Shown piece after piece: positions 6,533 through 13,374 of a stretch of DNA of 13,374 nt. Every line of letters begins with the position of its first letter. The stretch's first letter is position 1. The notes under the pieces are model-generated. The model saw only the letters and a list, made by a program, of their open reading frames with translations. It was not told the origin of the DNA and ran no database searches. The position numbers and the translations under genes are program-made. This DNA comes from CAYQQJ01 sp964419935 (GTDB lineage Bacteria; Pseudomonadota; Gammaproteobacteria; Pseudomonadales; Cellvibrionaceae): the NCBI GenBank assembly GCA_964419935.1, contig CAYQQJ010000054.1, forward strand, positions 1-13,374, given 5' to 3'.

Positions 6533-7206
6533 AATCCCAATTCCTTACGCTCGGAATAACGGTCCACCAGGTGGGGAGCAATGTCCCGCGTGAGCAGCGT
6601 GAACTTCACCAATTCTTCCATCACATCCACTACCCGGTCATACAGAGCCGAAGGCTTCATGCGGTCATCATCACCAAATTCCTGAAACGCCTTGGGCACC
6701 GATGATTGATTGGGAATTGTGATCATCCGCATCCAGCGGCCAAGGATGCGCATTTGATTCACCGCATTGAACGATTGGGAGCCGCCGCTGACCTGCATCA
6801 GCGCCAGAGTCTTGCCCTGGGTCGGACGCACGGCACCTACGGATAACGGAATCCAATCGATCTGGGACTTGAGCACGCCGGTCATGGCCCCATGGCGTTC
6901 CGGTGAACACCACACCATACCCTCACTCCATTGCGCCAACTCGCGCAGCTCGGCAACCTTCGGGTGGTCAGCGGCTGCGTCATCAGGCAAGGGCAGGCCG
7001 GCGGGATCAAAGGTGCGCGTCTCAGCACCAAAAAGTGTCAACAGTCGTGCCGCTTCTTCCGTCAACAAACGGCTGAAGGATCGCGGGCGAAGCGAGCCAT
7101 AGAGCAACAGAATTCGCGGTGCGTGGCTACTTCGCAGCGGTTGCGCCAGTTGTGAAGGATCAGTCAGTCGAACTGACTCACGGTCCAGGTTAGGTAAGTC
7201 ATTCAT
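6511..7206 (-). CDS. arsH: ArsH, NADPH-dependent FMN flavoprotein of arsenic resistance
   Basis: 231 residues from ATG at 7206-7204. The flavodoxin-like fold has the FMN phosphate loop YGSLRPRSFS at 36-45, SPERHGAMTG at 101-110 and QVSGGSQSFN at 138-147, all typical of ArsH; the conserved end VDRYSERKE is also present. Known ArsH proteins reduce FMN, quinones or azo dyes with NADPH, and several oxidise trivalent organoarsenicals, which gives resistance to those compounds. The open frame reaches upstream to 7392, but that extension lies inside acr3 and lacks family similarity; the 7206 start leaves a 13-base gap after the acr3 stop. The Shine-Dalgarno signal there is weak (GGAAAA). It is the last gene of the ars operon, and its final six codons come from a 7-bp repeat. 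Confidence 0.93.
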   Translation of the reverse strand: MNDLPNLDRESVRLTDPSQLAQPLRSSHAPRILLLYGSLRPRSFSRLLTEEAARLLTLFGAETRTFDPAGLPLPDDAAADHPKVAELRELAQWSEGMVWCSPERHGAMTGVLKSQIDWIPLSVGAVRPTQGKTLALMQVSGGSQSFNAVNQMRILGRWMRMITIPNQSSVPKAFQEFGDDDRMKPSALYDRVVDVMEELVKFTLLTRDIAPHLVDRYSERKELGLAASRKL

Positions 7207-7219
7207 AAGATTTTCCGGA

Positions 7220-8248
7220 TCAATGTGTGTCGGGGAACCAGTGGCGTGTCCGGTTGGCGACGGCCACCAGTGAGAGCATGACGGGTACTTCCACCAGCAC
7301 GCCAACCACCGTAGCGAGCGCTGCGCCGGAATTGATGCCAAAGACGGAAATGGCCACGGCAACGGCCAGCTCGAAAAAATTGCTGGTGCCAATCATGCAC
7401 GCCGGTGCGGCAATGTTGTGCGGCAAACGCAGCACGCGAGCCATGCCATAGGACAGGGCAAATATGCCGTAGGTTTGAATCAGCAAAGGTATGGCAATCA
7501 ACAGAATGATCAGCGGTTTGGCAATGAGCGTTTCTGCCTGAAAGCCGAACAGCAGAACCACCGTCGCCAACAGACCCAGGATGGAGAATGGTTTGAGTGT
7601 TTCAATAAAATGATTCACCCGGCTGTGGTCGGTGGAGCGCCTGTCGAGCAAGCGGCGGGTAACAACGCCCGCGATCAACGGCAGAACCACATAAAGCAAA
7701 ACCGAAATCAACAGCGTTTCCCAGGGCACGGTGATGTCGGTCATACCCAGCAGAAAAGCCGCAATCGGTGCAAAGGCAAAGATCATGATCAGGTCGTTGA
7801 CGGAGACTTGTACCAGTGTGTAATTCGCGTCCCCCTTGGCCAGTTGGCTCCAGATGAACACCATGGCAGTGCAGGGCGCAACGCCCAGCAAAATCATGCC
7901 GGCAATGTATTCATTGGCGGATGTTGGGTCCACCCAACCGGCGAAAAACACGCGGAAGAACAACCAACCCAATGCCGCCATGGTGAACGGCTTGATCAAC
8001 CAATTGACGACAACGGTTAGCACCAGCCCCTTCGGCTTTTTGCCCACATCCTTGATCGCACTGAAATCCACCTGCACCATCATCGGGTAAATCATCAGCC
8101 AGATCAGAACCGCAACCGGAATATTCACATGGGCATATTTCAGCCCGGCTATCTGTGCCAGAGCACCGGGAGCAAGGTTACCAATGGCCACTCCGGCAAC
8201 AATTGCAAGAGCCACCCACAGGGACAGATATCGTTCGAACAAACCCAT
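7220..8248 (-). CDS. acr3: Arsenite efflux permease Acr3
   Basis: 342 residues with about ten hydrophobic membrane segments. Family-defining points are the conserved Cys in GVAPCTAMVFIWS (C126) and the conserved Glu in GTSNFFELAVAVAI (E293), both required for As(III) transport in characterised Acr3 proteins. It extrudes arsenite across the inner membrane using the proton gradient. Two starts are possible: GTG at 8251, overlapping the arsC stop (TAGTG), or ATG at 8248. The GAGG just upstream is seven bases from the ATG and only four from the GTG, so ATG is preferred. It is the BASS-superfamily pump and not ArsB. It is tightly linked to arsC (upstream) and arsH (13 bases downstream). Confidence 0.96.
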   Translation of the reverse strand: MGLFERYLSLWVALAIVAGVAIGNLAPGALAQIAGLKYAHVNIPVAVLIWLMIYPMMVQVDFSAIKDVGKKPKGLVLTVVVNWLIKPFTMAALGWLFFRVFFAGWVDPTSANEYIAGMILLGVAPCTAMVFIWSQLAKGDANYTLVQVSVNDLIMIFAFAPIAAFLLGMTDITVPWETLLISVLLYVVLPLIAGVVTRRLLDRRSTDHSRVNHFIETLKPFSILGLLATVVLLFGFQAETLIAKPLIILLIAIPLLIQTYGIFALSYGMARVLRLPHNIAAPACMIGTSNFFELAVAVAISVFGINSGAALATVVGVLVEVPVMLSLVAVANRTRHWFPDTH

Positions 8249-8250
8249 CA

Positions 8251-8724
8251 CTAAACCTCTTGTGCCAGTTGTTGAAGTGCCGCGCGCAGCTCGTCTTCGG
8301 TCAATGTGGCCAAAGGCAACTCACTCAGGCGGCGAATGCGCTTTTCCAGAGTGTCCATCACACTGAAAAAGGCGCGGCGACTTTCGTCCTCGCTGCCGTT
8401 CAATTTTGACGGGTCGGGCAGGCCCCAATGAACTTTCATTGAGTTGCCAATCCACAACGGACAGGCTTCACCGGCGGCGGAGTCGCACGCAGTAATCACC
8501 ACATTTGGTGCGAAGGCTTCCAGCTCATCCCAGGATTGGCTTTTGAGTCCGGCGGTATCGATGCCACGCTCGGTGAGGTATTTCAGTGTCAGCGGGTGAA
8601 CTTCCCCCGCGGGCTGACTGCCGGCACTCGCAGCAATAATGTTCCCTTTACCAAGGTGATTGGTAATGGCTTCGGCCAAAATGCTGCGGCAGCGGTTATG
8701 GGTACAAATAAACAGAATTTTCAT
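8251..8724 (-). CDS. arsC: Arsenate reductase, low-molecular-weight phosphatase family
   Basis: 157 residues. The P-loop C7-THNRC-R13-S (CX5R) is the arsenate-binding site with nucleophile C7; C80 and C88 in ACDSAAGEACPLW are the candidate shuttle cysteines, compared with C10/C82/C89 in the pI258 enzyme. DP at 104-105 supplies the general acid Asp. It reduces As(V) to As(III), which Acr3 then exports. The extra residue between C80 and C88 relative to pI258, together with C12 in the loop, leaves open whether thioredoxin or glutathione/glutaredoxin is the electron donor. It lies 24 bases after arsR and next to acr3 in one operon. Confidence 0.93.
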   Translation of the reverse strand: MKILFICTHNRCRSILAEAITNHLGKGNIIAASAGSQPAGEVHPLTLKYLTERGIDTAGLKSQSWDELEAFAPNVVITACDSAAGEACPLWIGNSMKVHWGLPDPSKLNGSEDESRRAFFSVMDTLEKRIRRLSELPLATLTEDELRAALQQLAQEV

Positions 8725-8748
8725 TTTGCTTTACCTTATCGACAGTAA

Positions 8749-9093
8749 CTAGCAACACAAAGCCGTGCGATCCGGCCCACCATTGAACTGGGCCAGTCGC
8801 ACCTGCTCATCAGCGATTACGGCAGGGTTTTCTTGCAGCACATCCGCCAGCACGGATTTCGCCCAAGCTGGCAATTGCGGATGAAGACCATAAAACACCC
8901 ATTGGCCGGCACGGCGGTCGGTCAACAAGCCGCAATTGCGCAGCTGAGCCAAATGGCGAGAGACCTTCGGTTGAGACTGCTGCAAGGCTGCCGCAAATTC
9001 GCATACGCAAAGTTCATTCGTCGCCACCGTCAGTAGCGCCAATTTCAGCCGCGTGTTGTCGCCAATACATTTGAAGAAAACGCTGGGGTCCAT
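8749..9093 (-). CDS. arsR: ArsR/SmtB-family As(III)-responsive repressor
   Basis: 114 residues with a winged helix-turn-helix: DNTRLKLALL (12-21), recognition region QSQPKVSRHLAQLRNCGLL (39-57), and wing DRRAGQWVFYGL (59-70). ELCVCEF at 27-33 matches the alpha-3 metal-binding motif ELCVCDLC of the E. coli plasmid ArsR, but the third Cys is Ala here (A34). C29 and C31 remain, and a Cys pair ends the protein (C113, C114). It would repress the ars operon and release DNA on binding As(III) or Sb(III). The third ligand could be a C-terminal Cys, as in ArsR proteins that use C-terminal cysteines; this is inference. First gene of the operon, with an imperfect palindrome 43 bases upstream. Confidence 0.93.
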   Translation of the reverse strand: MDPSVFFKCIGDNTRLKLALLTVATNELCVCEFAAALQQSQPKVSRHLAQLRNCGLLTDRRAGQWVFYGLHPQLPAWAKSVLADVLQENPAVIADEQVRLAQFNGGPDRTALCC

Positions 9094-9136
9094 GACTAGA
9101 TCCGGTCGTCAAAAACGCGAGCATAGCAGATATTTA

Positions 9137-9156
9137 CATATACGAATATCCATATG
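9137..9156 (-). promoter_or_regulatory. Candidate ArsR operator upstream of arsR
   Basis: CATATACGAATATCCATATG is an AT-rich imperfect palindrome with five-base arms CATAT/ATATG, placed 44-63 bases before the arsR start. ArsR-family operators are AT-rich imperfect dyads of about this size. A possible -10 box TATGCT lies at 9125-9120 on the minus strand, which would put the dyad over the -35 region; no good -35 box is seen. Confidence 0.55.
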
Positions 9157-9193
9157 TCTTGTGATGAGTAATGAGTAAATGGTGAATGGGCTT

Positions 9194-9401
9194 TGACCCG
9201 TAAGGCGAGAAAGCGTCAAGCGCGACGCGCATGGCCGCTCACTGACATCCTGTCATCGCGGCATTCGTACATCCTGTACATCAGAAGCGCTAATGCCGTG
9301 AGGGCATGGATACTCAAGAACGGCCTTCCGCCATTGTGGCTGCAACTGAGTCCGGGGTAATTCCACCCCGGCACGGCGGATGGCGCCTTCGGCTTATTCG
9401 C
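9194..9401 (+). repeat. ~208-bp interspersed repeat, copy 1
   Basis: This stretch is nearly the same as the reverse complement of 11921-12130, including a ~70-base run that is identical. It contains the short palindromes GACATCCTGTC and GTACATCCTGTAC and possible long-range pairing GGCATT/AATGCC. It fills most of the gap between the arsR promoter and the tRNA-Ala terminator. No gene is evident; one frame is open for about 52 codons without an ATG. Confidence 0.85.
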
Positions 9402-9439
9402 CCTACGTGATAGCTATCAACTTCTCGTGAAAAAGCCAT

Positions 9440-9473
9440 AAAAAAAACCCCGGATCTTCATCCGAGGGTTTTT
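9440..9473 (-). terminator. Intrinsic terminator after tRNA-Ala
   Basis: On the minus strand, AAAAACCCTCGGAT pairs with ATCCGGGGTTTTT around a four-base loop with one bulge, followed by a run of T. It starts seven bases beyond the tRNA CCA end. The other strand also has T's after the stem, so it could work in both directions. Confidence 0.88.
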
Positions 9474-9479
9474 AGGATT

Positions 9480-9555
9480 TGGTGGAGCCTAGCGGGATCG
9501 AACCGCTGACCTCAACACTGCCAGTGTTGCGCTCTCCCAGCTGAGCTAAGGCCCC
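9480..9555 (-). tRNA. tRNA-Ala (anticodon GGC)
   Basis: 76-nt cloverleaf on the minus strand. Acceptor arms GGGGCCT and AGGCTCC include the G3-U70 wobble pair that is the identity element for alanyl-tRNA synthetase; discriminator A and CCA are encoded. The anticodon stem CAACA/TGTTG encloses loop CTGGCAG (anticodon GGC), and the T arm is GCGG-TTCGATC-CCGC. It sits just after gltX with its own promoter and terminator, an arrangement also seen downstream of gltX in Pseudomonas. Confidence 0.97.
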
Positions 9556-9586
9556 AAATCATCACTGCTGTGCACAGCGAGGGCGC

Positions 9587-9615
9587 ATTTTAGGCAGCCC
9601 CTCCCGCAGTGTCAA
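9587..9615 (-). promoter_or_regulatory. Sigma-70 promoter of tRNA-Ala
   Basis: On the minus strand, -35 TTGACA (9615-9610) and -10 TAAAAT (9592-9587) are 17 bases apart, followed by a GCGCCCTCG discriminator nearly identical to that of the tRNA-Arg promoter. The -35 box includes the gltX stop codon TGA. Confidence 0.88.
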
Positions 9616-11129
9616 CCTTCTTTTTCCGCGTCAGTGTTCGGCTGGCTCGCCAATGCGGCATATTCCTTTTCGAGCTTTTTGGCCTGCTTCTTCCCGACAC
9701 CGCCCAGCACATCAACGGCGTGGCGCAACCGGGCGCGGGACATGTCGGAACCCAGCAACGTCATGGCGTCCATCACGGAAAAGGATGCCGTGGTGCCGCT
9801 AATGGCCACGAACAACGGTGCGAGAAAATCCTTCAGCTTGATGTTCAGCCCATCCGCCAGGAGTTTCAGCTCCGCGAAAATGGTATCCCGCTGCCAATCT
9901 GTTAGGGCTTCCATACGCCATACCGCGAACTGCAAAGCCTTGCGTTGATCGTCCAGGTCCAGCTTGTTCACTTTAAAATCCTGTTCCGTCAGCGGCAGCT
10001 TGCCGCTGGCAAGAAAGGCGACGGCGGGCAGAAAATCGCTGAGGGTTTCCATGCGCTGCTGCACCATGGGAATCACCTTCAGCAGGTTGTCTCGGTTCAA
10101 TGCCCAGTCTTGCAAACGTTGTGCGAGCGCTTCCACGTCATGGGATTCGCGAATCCACAGGCCGTTGAGCCAGCTGAGTTTTTCCACATCGAAAATAGGG
10201 CCACCTAGTGATACACGCTGAATATCGAAATTATCCATCATGTCCTGCAGGGTGAACTTTTCGCGCTCATCCGGCATGGACCAGCCCATGCGGCCCAAGT
10301 AGTTGAGCAAAGCTTCCGGCAGAAAACCCATACGCTGGTAATAAAGAATGCTGGTCGGGTTCTTGCGCTTGCTCAGTTTGGTCTTGTCCGGGTTGCGCAA
10401 CAGCGGCAAGTGGCACAGCACTGGCGCCTGCCAGCCGAAATATTTGTACAGCAATAAATGCTTGGGAGCGGAGTTGATCCATTCCTCACCGCGGATAACG
10501 TGAGTAATTTCCATCAGATGGTCATCCACCACGTTGGCCAGGTGGTAGGTGGGCATGCCGTCGGATTTCAACAGTATTTGTGCGTCAACCTGAGACCAGT
10601 CGAGCTCAATGGTACCGCGCAGCAGGTCATCCACCGGGCAGGGGCCTGCCTCTTCTGGCACTACCATACGCACCACGCAGGGCGCACCAGCAGCTTTGCG
10701 TTTGGCCACTTCCTCTTCCGGCAATTTTAAATCAGAGGCTTTTAGCGCTGTGTGTGCTCCAGCATTTCGTCGCTCTTCCCGTAGCGCGTCCAGTTCTTCA
10801 GGCGTGCGGTAACAACGGAATGCGTAACCTTTTTCGATCAATTCCTCAGCGTAGCGCGCGTAGGTATCGCCGCGCTCACTTTGACGGTACGGCCCATGGG
10901 GGCCACCAACGTCTGGGCCTTCATCCCACTCTACGCCGAGCCAGCGCAGTGAATCCAGAATTGCCTGCTCCGATGCGGGGGTTGAGCGAACCTGATCGGT
11001 ATCTTCAATACGCAATATAAACTGGCCGCCGTGTTGGCGGGCAAAGCACAGATTGAACAAAGCAATATAGGCGGTGCCAACATGGGGATCGCCGGTGGGT
11101 GAAGGTGCAATGCGCGTGCGTACAGACAT
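9612..11129 (-). CDS. gltX: Glutamyl-tRNA synthetase (class I)
   Basis: 505 residues; charges tRNA-Glu with glutamate using ATP in the cytosol. The Rossmann catalytic domain has the HIGH-type signature PSPTGDPHVGT at 9-19 and KLSKRKNP at 251-258 (KMSKS loop). The middle part (GGQFILRIEDTDQ, GPDVGGPHGPYRQSERG, YHLANVVDDHLM, NYLGRMGWSMPDEREKFTL, VSLGGPIFDVEKLSWLNG) matches Pseudomonas-type GluRS almost word for word. The usual cysteine pattern for structural zinc after residue 105 is absent, as in that lineage. The frame is open up to 11276, but the protein starts MSVRTRIAPSPTG in this family, which fixes the ATG at 11129. The Shine-Dalgarno signal is weak. The stop codon is part of the tRNA-Ala promoter. 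Confidence 0.97.
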   Translation of the reverse strand: MSVRTRIAPSPTGDPHVGTAYIALFNLCFARQHGGQFILRIEDTDQVRSTPASEQAILDSLRWLGVEWDEGPDVGGPHGPYRQSERGDTYARYAEELIEKGYAFRCYRTPEELDALREERRNAGAHTALKASDLKLPEEEVAKRKAAGAPCVVRMVVPEEAGPCPVDDLLRGTIELDWSQVDAQILLKSDGMPTYHLANVVDDHLMEITHVIRGEEWINSAPKHLLLYKYFGWQAPVLCHLPLLRNPDKTKLSKRKNPTSILYYQRMGFLPEALLNYLGRMGWSMPDEREKFTLQDMMDNFDIQRVSLGGPIFDVEKLSWLNGLWIRESHDVEALAQRLQDWALNRDNLLKVIPMVQQRMETLSDFLPAVAFLASGKLPLTEQDFKVNKLDLDDQRKALQFAVWRMEALTDWQRDTIFAELKLLADGLNIKLKDFLAPLFVAISGTTASFSVMDAMTLLGSDMSRARLRHAVDVLGGVGKKQAKKLEKEYAALASQPNTDAEKEG

Positions 11130-11163
11130 GAAGACTCTACCGGTTGGGGAATTTGGACTGCGC

Positions 11164-11169
11164 ATTATA
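11164..11169 (-). promoter_or_regulatory. -10 box of the gltX promoter
   Basis: A perfect TATAAT on the minus strand, about 35 bases before the gltX start, followed by GCGC. The matching -35 region is poor (TTAGCG with a 16-base spacer). The start region overlaps the self-complementary CGGCCGGCCG just upstream. Confidence 0.6.
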
Positions 11170-11313
11170 CAGATAAACGGCCGGCCGCTAAGCGGTGGCG
11201 GAATTCTTCCGCAGTAACATTCCTTTGGCGCATAGCCCTGTTTAACTCTGAACAAAGACATTACACTGACAGGCAAACTCTGTTGACTTCACAATCACCC
11301 GCGCAGGACCAAG

Positions 11314-11913
11314 ATGCCACTCATGAAAGACACTTATCCCTCCGTTTTGCAGTTGCTCACCACTCGCCGTTCAGTAAAAGCCAAGGATATGAGAGAGCCG
11401 GGTCCCTCCGCCGACCAGCTTGAGCAAATACTGCAGGCGGCTCATCGAGTGCCGGACCATGGCAAGCTGGGACCCTGGCGCTTCATTATTTTCCAGGGCA
11501 ATGCCCGAGCGCGGTTTGGGGAAGAACTCGCGCGTATTCACGCGAAAAAATATCCCGATATCGACAGCAAGTGCCTCAACGTGGAAGAAAACCGCCTCAC
11601 CCGTGCACCACTGGTGATCGCCGTGGTCGCCAACATTTTGCCAGACCACAAAGTGCCGGCCTGGGAGCAGGAGCTTGCAGTCGGCGCGGCGTGTCAGAAC
11701 TTGCTTGTGGCGGCTCACGCTCAAGGTTTTGGCGCGCAGTGGCTGACGGAATGGTACAGCTACAGTACGGACGTCGATACTGTATTGAAGCTTGGCTCCA
11801 CAGAACGATTAGCGGGTTTTATTTATATCGGCAGCTACGATGAAGAACCCGGCGAACGCGTTCGTCCCGTGCTGGAAGACCGGGTATCCCATTGGGCAGC
11901 GGAAGACGTTTAA
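11314..11913 (+). CDS. Nitroreductase-family FMN oxidoreductase (YdjA-like)
   Basis: 199 residues. The N-terminus has the FMN-phosphate motif TTRRSVKAKDM (about 16-26) followed by LEQILQAAHRVPDHGKLGPWRFIIF, where the PDHGKLGPWRF run marks the small YdjA branch of nitroreductases. The C-terminal half has AVGAACQNLLVAAHAQGFGAQWLT and GFIYIGSYDE, which form the dimer and flavin contacts in the family. Members use NAD(P)H to reduce nitro compounds, quinones or unknown substrates; the physiological substrate of this branch is not established. A second ATG at 11323 (MKDTYPS) is possible; AGGA at about 11302-11305 fits 11314. It diverges from gltX across 184 bases and is followed by a copy of the 208-bp repeat. 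Confidence 0.9.
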   Translation: MPLMKDTYPSVLQLLTTRRSVKAKDMREPGPSADQLEQILQAAHRVPDHGKLGPWRFIIFQGNARARFGEELARIHAKKYPDIDSKCLNVEENRLTRAPLVIAVVANILPDHKVPAWEQELAVGAACQNLLVAAHAQGFGAQWLTEWYSYSTDVDTVLKLGSTERLAGFIYIGSYDEEPGERVRPVLEDRVSHWAAEDV

Positions 11914-11920
11914 CCGTCGT

Positions 11921-12130
11921 GCGAATAAGCCGAAGGCGCCATTCGCCGCATCGGGGGTGGAATCACCCTCGGATTTAATCGCAGGCACAACGGCGGAAGG
12001 CCGTTCTTGAGCATCCATGCCCTCACGGCATTAGCGCTTCTGATGTACAGGATGTACGAATGCCGCGATGACAGGATGTCAATGAGCGGCCATGCGCGTC
12101 GCGCTTGACGCTTTTTCGCCCTGCGGGTCA
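11921..12130 (-). repeat. ~210-bp interspersed repeat, copy 2 (inverted)
   Basis: Inverted relative to the copy at 9194-9401. The two align end to end with scattered substitutions and about 2 bases of length difference; the outer ends (GCGAATAAGCCGAAGGCGCC and TGACCCG) are the same, and most changes cluster around 11940-11995. It fills the gap between the nitroreductase gene and the gltA terminator. Confidence 0.85.
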
Positions 12131-12144
12131 CCATCACCCGCGCA

Positions 12145-12171
12145 TAAAAAAGGCGCCTCGCGGGCGCCTTT
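12145..12171 (-). terminator. Intrinsic terminator of gltA
   Basis: On the minus strand, AAAGGCGCC (12171-12163) pairs perfectly with GGCGCCTTT (12157-12149) around a five-base loop, followed by T's to 12145. It lies about 28 bases after the gltA stop. Confidence 0.93.
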
Positions 12172-12199
12172 GATTATTCACTTCACTCACTACGCGCTT

Positions 12200-13374
12200 T
12201 TAACGCTTGCTGCGCTCAACAACTGGGCGTGTGGTGTGGCCTGTGTACAGCTGGCGTGGGCGACCGATCTTGAAGCCTTCGGTGACCATTTCGTGCCAGT
12301 GTGCAACCCAGCCGACGGTGCGGCCGGTGGCAAAAATCACCGTAAACATCTCGGTCGGAATGCCGATCGCTTTCATGATGATGCCGGAGTAGAAATCCAC
12401 GTTCGGGTAGAGTTTCTTCTCAATGAAGTACTCGTCTTCCAGCGCAATCTTTTCCAGTTCCTTGGCAATCTTCAACAGCGGATCATCTTCCAGGCCTAGT
12501 TCCTTGAGCACTTCATCGCAGGTCTCTTTCATGACCTTGGCGCGTGGATCAAAGTTCTTGTACACCCGGTGACCGAAGCCCATCAAACGGAAGGGGTCAT
12601 TTTTGTCCTTCGCCTTGGCCACGAAGGTGCCCACGTTGGACACATCGCCAATTTCACTGAGCATGTTCAACACGGCTTCGTTGGCGCCGCCGTGAGCAGG
12701 GCCCCACAAGGTGGCGATGCCGGAAGCGATACAGGCAAAAGGATTGGCGCCGGAGGAGCCGGACAAGCGCACGGTTGATGTAGAGGCATTTTGCTCATGG
12801 TCTGCGTGCAGCATGAAAATGCGGTCCATGGCTTTGGCCAGCACCGGATTGACGTTGGGCTCATCGCAAGGCGTGCCGAACATCATGTGCAGGAAGTTTT
12901 CCGAGTAGCTCATGGAGTTGTCTGGGTACATGAATGGCTGGCCGACATGATGTTTGTAACACATGGCTGCCAGTGTCGGCATCTTGGCGATCAGGCGGTG
13001 TGCAGAAATCAGACGGTGTTCAGGATTGGTGATGTCGAGAGAGTCATGGTAGAAGGCGGAGAGGGCGCCGACAATGCCACACATCATGGCCATGGGGTGA
13101 GAGTCGTGATTAAAGCCGCGGAAAAAGCGGGAAATCGACTCATGCACCATGGTGTGATGGGTAATGACGTCGACAAAATCATCATATTCTGCCTGAGAAG
13201 GCATTTCCCCGTGTAACAATAAATAGCAGGTTTCCAGATAATCCGACTTGTCAGCAAGCTCTTCAATGGGATAACCGCGGTGCAGAAGCACACCTTTGGC
13301 GCCATCTATATAAGTAATCTTGGATTCACATGACGCGGTGGAAACAAAGCCTGGATCGTAGGTGAAATAACCCT
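12200..13374 (-). CDS. gltA: Citrate synthase (type II), 5' end outside window
   Basis: 390 residues are visible; the frame stays open to the right edge (GYFTYDPGFVSTASCESK...), and about 38 N-terminal residues are missing compared with the ~428-residue family. The enzyme condenses oxaloacetate and acetyl-CoA to citrate, the first step of the TCA cycle. Active-site regions are present: GPAHGGANEA with the first catalytic His, MGFGHRVYKN (12583-12554) with the second, and DFYSGI with the catalytic Asp. The run ASTSTVRLSGSSGANPF is typical of the hexameric, NADH-inhibited Gram-negative type. The C-terminus HTTRPVVERSKR and a strong terminator close the gene. Its promoter is beyond the window. 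Confidence 0.97.
   Translation of the reverse strand, partial: GYFTYDPGFVSTASCESKITYIDGAKGVLLHRGYPIEELADKSDYLETCYLLLHGEMPSQAEYDDFVDVITHHTMVHESISRFFRGFNHDSHPMAMMCGIVGALSAFYHDSLDITNPEHRLISAHRLIAKMPTLAAMCYKHHVGQPFMYPDNSMSYSENFLHMMFGTPCDEPNVNPVLAKAMDRIFMLHADHEQNASTSTVRLSGSSGANPFACIASGIATLWGPAHGGANEAVLNMLSEIGDVSNVGTFVAKAKDKNDPFRLMGFGHRVYKNFDPRAKVMKETCDEVLKELGLEDDPLLKIAKELEKIALEDEYFIEKKLYPNVDFYSGIIMKAIGIPTEMFTVIFATGRTVGWVAHWHEMVTEGFKIGRPRQLYTGHTTRPVVERSKR

Noticed and set aside
7207..7392. Upstream extension of arsH to 7392
   Set aside because: It overlaps acr3 in another frame, and the added 62 residues do not look like an ArsH N-terminus; the ATG at 7206 fits the family.
11130..11276. Upstream extension of gltX to 11276
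   Set aside because: The extension contains the TATAAT promoter box, and GluRS proteins begin at the VRTRIAPSPTG stretch.
11910..12137. Minus-strand 75-codon frame inside the repeat at 11921-12130
   Set aside because: The other copy of the repeat (9194-9401) has the same frame but no ATG and an early TAA, the frame follows the repeat's GC-rich composition, and no domain is seen. It is better explained as a by-product of the repeat.

Overview
The window looks like chromosome from a gammaproteobacterium. GltX is closely similar to the Pseudomonas-type enzyme over long stretches, MgsA aligns with E. coli MgsA without gaps at its active site, and GltA is a type II citrate synthase. I would place it near the Pseudomonadales/Cellvibrionales, but the genus cannot be settled from the sequence alone.

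Positions 1-4359 are the distal part of an integrated filamentous phage (inovirus), all on the + strand: a Ser/Gly-rich minor coat (pIII/TspB-like) protein cut by the window edge, a small membrane protein (pVI/DUF2523-like), a Zot/pI-type assembly ATPase, a non-coding stretch with hairpins, a replication initiation protein and a tyrosine integrase. This gene order matches the distal half of Pseudomonas Pf prophages. The structural genes, and separately rep and int, are linked by one-base TAATG overlaps. The prophage abuts the 3' end of tRNA-Arg(ACG), the probable attachment site. The other phage end, the major coat gene and the ssDNA-binding gene are not in the window.

From 4475 the sequence is chromosomal and visibly richer in G+C. 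It carries methylglyoxal synthase (mgsA) and a YceM/MviM-type Gfo/Idh/MocA oxidoreductase. Two near-identical 97-bp palindromic elements in tandem fill the convergent gap at 6263-6510. The next block, on the minus strand, is an arsenic resistance operon, arsR-arsC-acr3-arsH: As(III)-responsive repressor, arsenate reductase, arsenite efflux pump and ArsH flavoprotein. Arsenate is reduced by ArsC to arsenite, which Acr3 exports and which relieves ArsR repression.

The right part holds tRNA-Ala(GGC) with its own strong promoter and terminator just after gltX, gltX itself, a divergent nitroreductase-family gene, and gltA (citrate synthase), whose 5' end is cut by the window edge. A pair of ~208-bp intergenic repeats in opposite orientation (9194-9401 and 11921-12130) brackets tRNA-Ala, gltX and the nitroreductase gene.

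I see no CRISPR array, no transposase and no clear unknown multigene system. The points most worth a second look are the inverted repeat pair, the tandem palindromic elements, the hairpins in the phage intergenic region and the way the phage end merges with the tRNA-Arg terminator.
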